From: Welwitschia mirabilis
Lineage: Eukaryota; Gnetophyta; Gnetopsida; Welwitschiales
Assembly: GCA_051453625.1 (NCBI GenBank)
Contig: JBOZIK010000001.1
Span: forward strand, 185,632,175-185,676,949
Length of the DNA stretch: 44,775 nt
Direction: 5' to 3'
Shown in pieces: positions 43,113 through 44,775 of the stretch; the stretch's first letter is position 1, and every line of letters begins with the position of its first letter. Both the position numbers and the translations under genes were made by a program. The notes under the pieces were generated by a model, which had not been told where the DNA came from, ran no database searches, and saw nothing but the letters and a program-made list of their open reading frames with translations.

Positions 43113-43438
43113 ACCCTTTAAGACCCTATTCAGAATTATTTTTTCTCATCTACATTCTTGTGAAAATTAAAGATTATTAAAGGCAAGAAGATCCATCCTA
43201 CTTGTAAGAAGGACCACCTTGATGTTAGGGAATAAATCTTCCATTGAGAAGTTGTTGTCATAAGTGGATGTAATTTAATTTCATTAATAAAATTATTAAT
43301 TGAATTAAAATTTTTTAAATGTTTTATTGTTTTTTTCTTATAGCTTATCTTAATTACAATTTAACTGAGATGAATTTATGATTGAAACAAGTTATAAGGA
43401 TCAATCTAAGTGATAGTAAATTGGAAGTTTAATTAATT

Positions 43439-43495
43439 CATTGCATTAGAATTGCATTTCATTTCATTCCATTGCATTGCATTCCATCATCACCT
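43439..43495. repeat. CATT-type short tandem repeat
   Basis: Imperfect repeats of ATTGCATT, ATTTCATT and ATTCCATT, for example CATTCCATTGCATTGCATTC, within LTR 3. Confidence 0.7.
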
Positions 43496-43735
43496 TTGCA
43501 TTATTGAATTTTATTTCCTAAAAAGTAAAAGTCCAAAATATGTATTATTCTCTTTATGAAAGTAATTTTTCATGTTCTCTTTTAGAATTCTTCTTTAAGT
43601 TTACGACATTTGGGTTGATCCCATTATACAAATGAATATTATGTGCAATTATATTATTAGCTTTTCAAATGTTGCAAGTTAAATTCACTCTTTAGAATAT
43701 TGGAATTAGAAGCATAAATATGCATTATAACATTT

Positions 43736-43753
43736 TAACATCATTGCCAAGGA
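43736..43753 (+). promoter_or_regulatory. primer binding site of the right-end element, tRNA-Asp type
   Basis: TAACATCATTGCCAAGGA corresponds to TGGCGTCGTTGCCGGGGA with G-to-A changes only; AGATTTCAAGAG follows. It is three bases from the LTR 3 end. Confidence 0.7.
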
Positions 43754-44217
43754 AGATTTCAAGAGAAAAAGGAATATGATCATTACTCAAGTAGGTATTT
43801 TTAATTTATTTATTTGAGTAGTGTTATATTTTATCCTCTTGGATCTACTTGCAATTACTTGATTACCTTTTGGTCTACAAGTATTTATTTGATTATCCTT
43901 TTGGAGTCTACTTAATTTCCTTTCTTGTAAATTGTAATTTTTATTTCTTAAAATTTTCCTTTCTTTACTTTCAAGTACAACTTTAATTTGAAGGATTCAT
44001 ATTTCAATACCCCTTACACTTCATGTGATCTTGAGTATTACCACATTGATTATTATTTACAAAAAATTTGACATATAATTTATGCTTCATGCGATCCAAG
44101 TGATTGCCACATTCATTTGGTATATCCTACTCCTTATGCCTTTCTATGATCCTAGAGATTGATGAGACTTAAATGTAAAGAACTTTGTTTAACATAAATT
44201 GATATTATAGGGTAATG
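43754..44217 (+). other. leader of the right-end element
   Basis: T-rich on the + strand, no ORF recognised. Confidence 0.5.
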
Positions 44218-44775
44218 ATAAATAGCAGTAAAGGTAACTACACCCATGAATACCATTTCTTTAATGAAGTAATTAAAGAAGCTTTGTTGGACTTTAATTT
44301 AAAAACTTGAGGTAAGAAAGAAAAAATTAATTCTTTAATTGAGTAAAATGATTATTTTGCATTTACTATTTTTTATTCGCATACTTCTAAGTCCTTGAAA
44401 ATTTTTAAAAATCAACCAAGTTCTATTAAAAAACCTACCTCTTCTCTTTTACTTAATCATCCTAATACTCTTACCTCCATGGCATTGAATAAATTTTCAC
44501 TCAAAATAATAAGATCCTCTAATTTAAATGTCACTTTAAAGAATATATTAGCTAATAAAAAGAAGGAACTTGAAAACCCATTTAACATACCCCTTGGATA
44601 TAATGTAAAGTTAAAAAACTTAAATCCCTATCCTACCTTTTTTAGAGAACCAAATGAAAACCCATTTTAACACATAGCTAAAATTGAACAGCTCATCCTT
44701 ACTTTAGGAAATGGAAAAAATAAAATTTTAGATAGGACCTACATGATAATCTTTTCATTTATTTTAAAAGAAAAA
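44218..44775 (+). pseudogene. Ty3/gypsy gag start, runs off the window
   Basis: The frame is open from 44395 to 44670 and, after a stop, continues to about 44728. NLNVTLKNILANKKKELENP, NLNPYPTFF and HIAKIEQLILTLGNGKN match the gag start of the - strand element (29840-30130). Upstream, 44218-44394 reads in the same direction with stops. The rest lies beyond the window. Confidence 0.65.

Larger units (their letters stand above)
42830..43732 (+). repeat. LTR 3 (right part), Ty3/gypsy with tRNA-Asp primer
   Basis: Defined by its right edge ATTATAACA just before a primer site, and by a TATA box at 43103. The left edge is not visible; 42830 is the start of a GTCAT/GATGAC-rich stretch and is a guess. 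It is not clearly alignable with LTR 1 or 2. Confidence 0.45.

Overview
The window reads as intergenic, repeat-dominated plant nuclear DNA. It is very AT-rich, contains eight runs of N, and has no cellular gene that I can support. Everything recognisable is transposable-element sequence: Ty3/gypsy elements of the Athila/Tat type (tRNA-Asp primer sites, a PWYADIVNYL-type RNase H/integrase tether), Ty1/copia elements (a TGGTATCAGAGC primer site and plant copia integrase and reverse transcriptase motifs) and one LINE. This repertoire indicates a land plant, most likely a seed plant; I cannot name the species. All coding regions are dead. Most stops are TAG or TAA where CAG, CAA or TGG is expected, and catalytic residues are lost by C-to-T or G-to-A changes, as expected for old methylated repeats.

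Layout. 1-3.1 kb: a copia-like 3' end, a pyrimidine-rich block, a tRNA-like (SINE-like) module and featureless AT-rich DNA. 3.1-5.8 kb: the 3' end and LTR of an Athila-like element (+ strand, TATA box at 4914). 7.5-8.7 kb: LINE reverse transcriptase (- strand). 9.1-11.8 kb: an old copia polyprotein (+), here called copia-0, whose reverse transcriptase stops mid-domain at 11823.

At 11824 a second copia element (copia-1, + strand, 189-190 bp LTRs) begins. Its other LTR ends at 36506, and the copia-0 reverse transcriptase frame resumes directly after it, with a 5-bp target duplication (CTTAG/CTTGG). Copia-1 (LTR, primer site, 3 kb leader, gag, protease, integrase, first residues of RT) is itself split at 18037/35932 by a - strand Ty3/gypsy complex of about 17.9 kb, flanked by ACTTC/ACTTA. 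That complex has three LTRs: A (18038-19284), B (30796-32455) and C (34666-35931). Between A and B lies a full-size interior, read right to left: primer site, leader, gag, protease, RT, RNase H, integrase, an extra ORF, polypurine tract. Between B and C lies a 2.2 kb deletion derivative that keeps only the leader, the extra ORF and the polypurine tract. The B-C leader starts with a 75-nt ungapped copy of a whole tRNA-Asp, including its CCA end, where a primer site of roughly 18 nt is expected.

36.6-41.4 kb: an Athila-like + strand element (LTR, primer site, gag, protease), cut off before RT. 41.4-44.8 kb: mostly unrecognised DNA, then the LTR end, primer site and gag start of another + strand element that runs off the window.

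The most interesting items are the full-length tRNA-Asp copy at a primer site, the conserved extra ORF of the - strand family, a dispersed palindromic motif (consensus near ATCATCTAGATGAT) in that family's LTRs and leader, and the nested order that two target-site duplications allow to be read.
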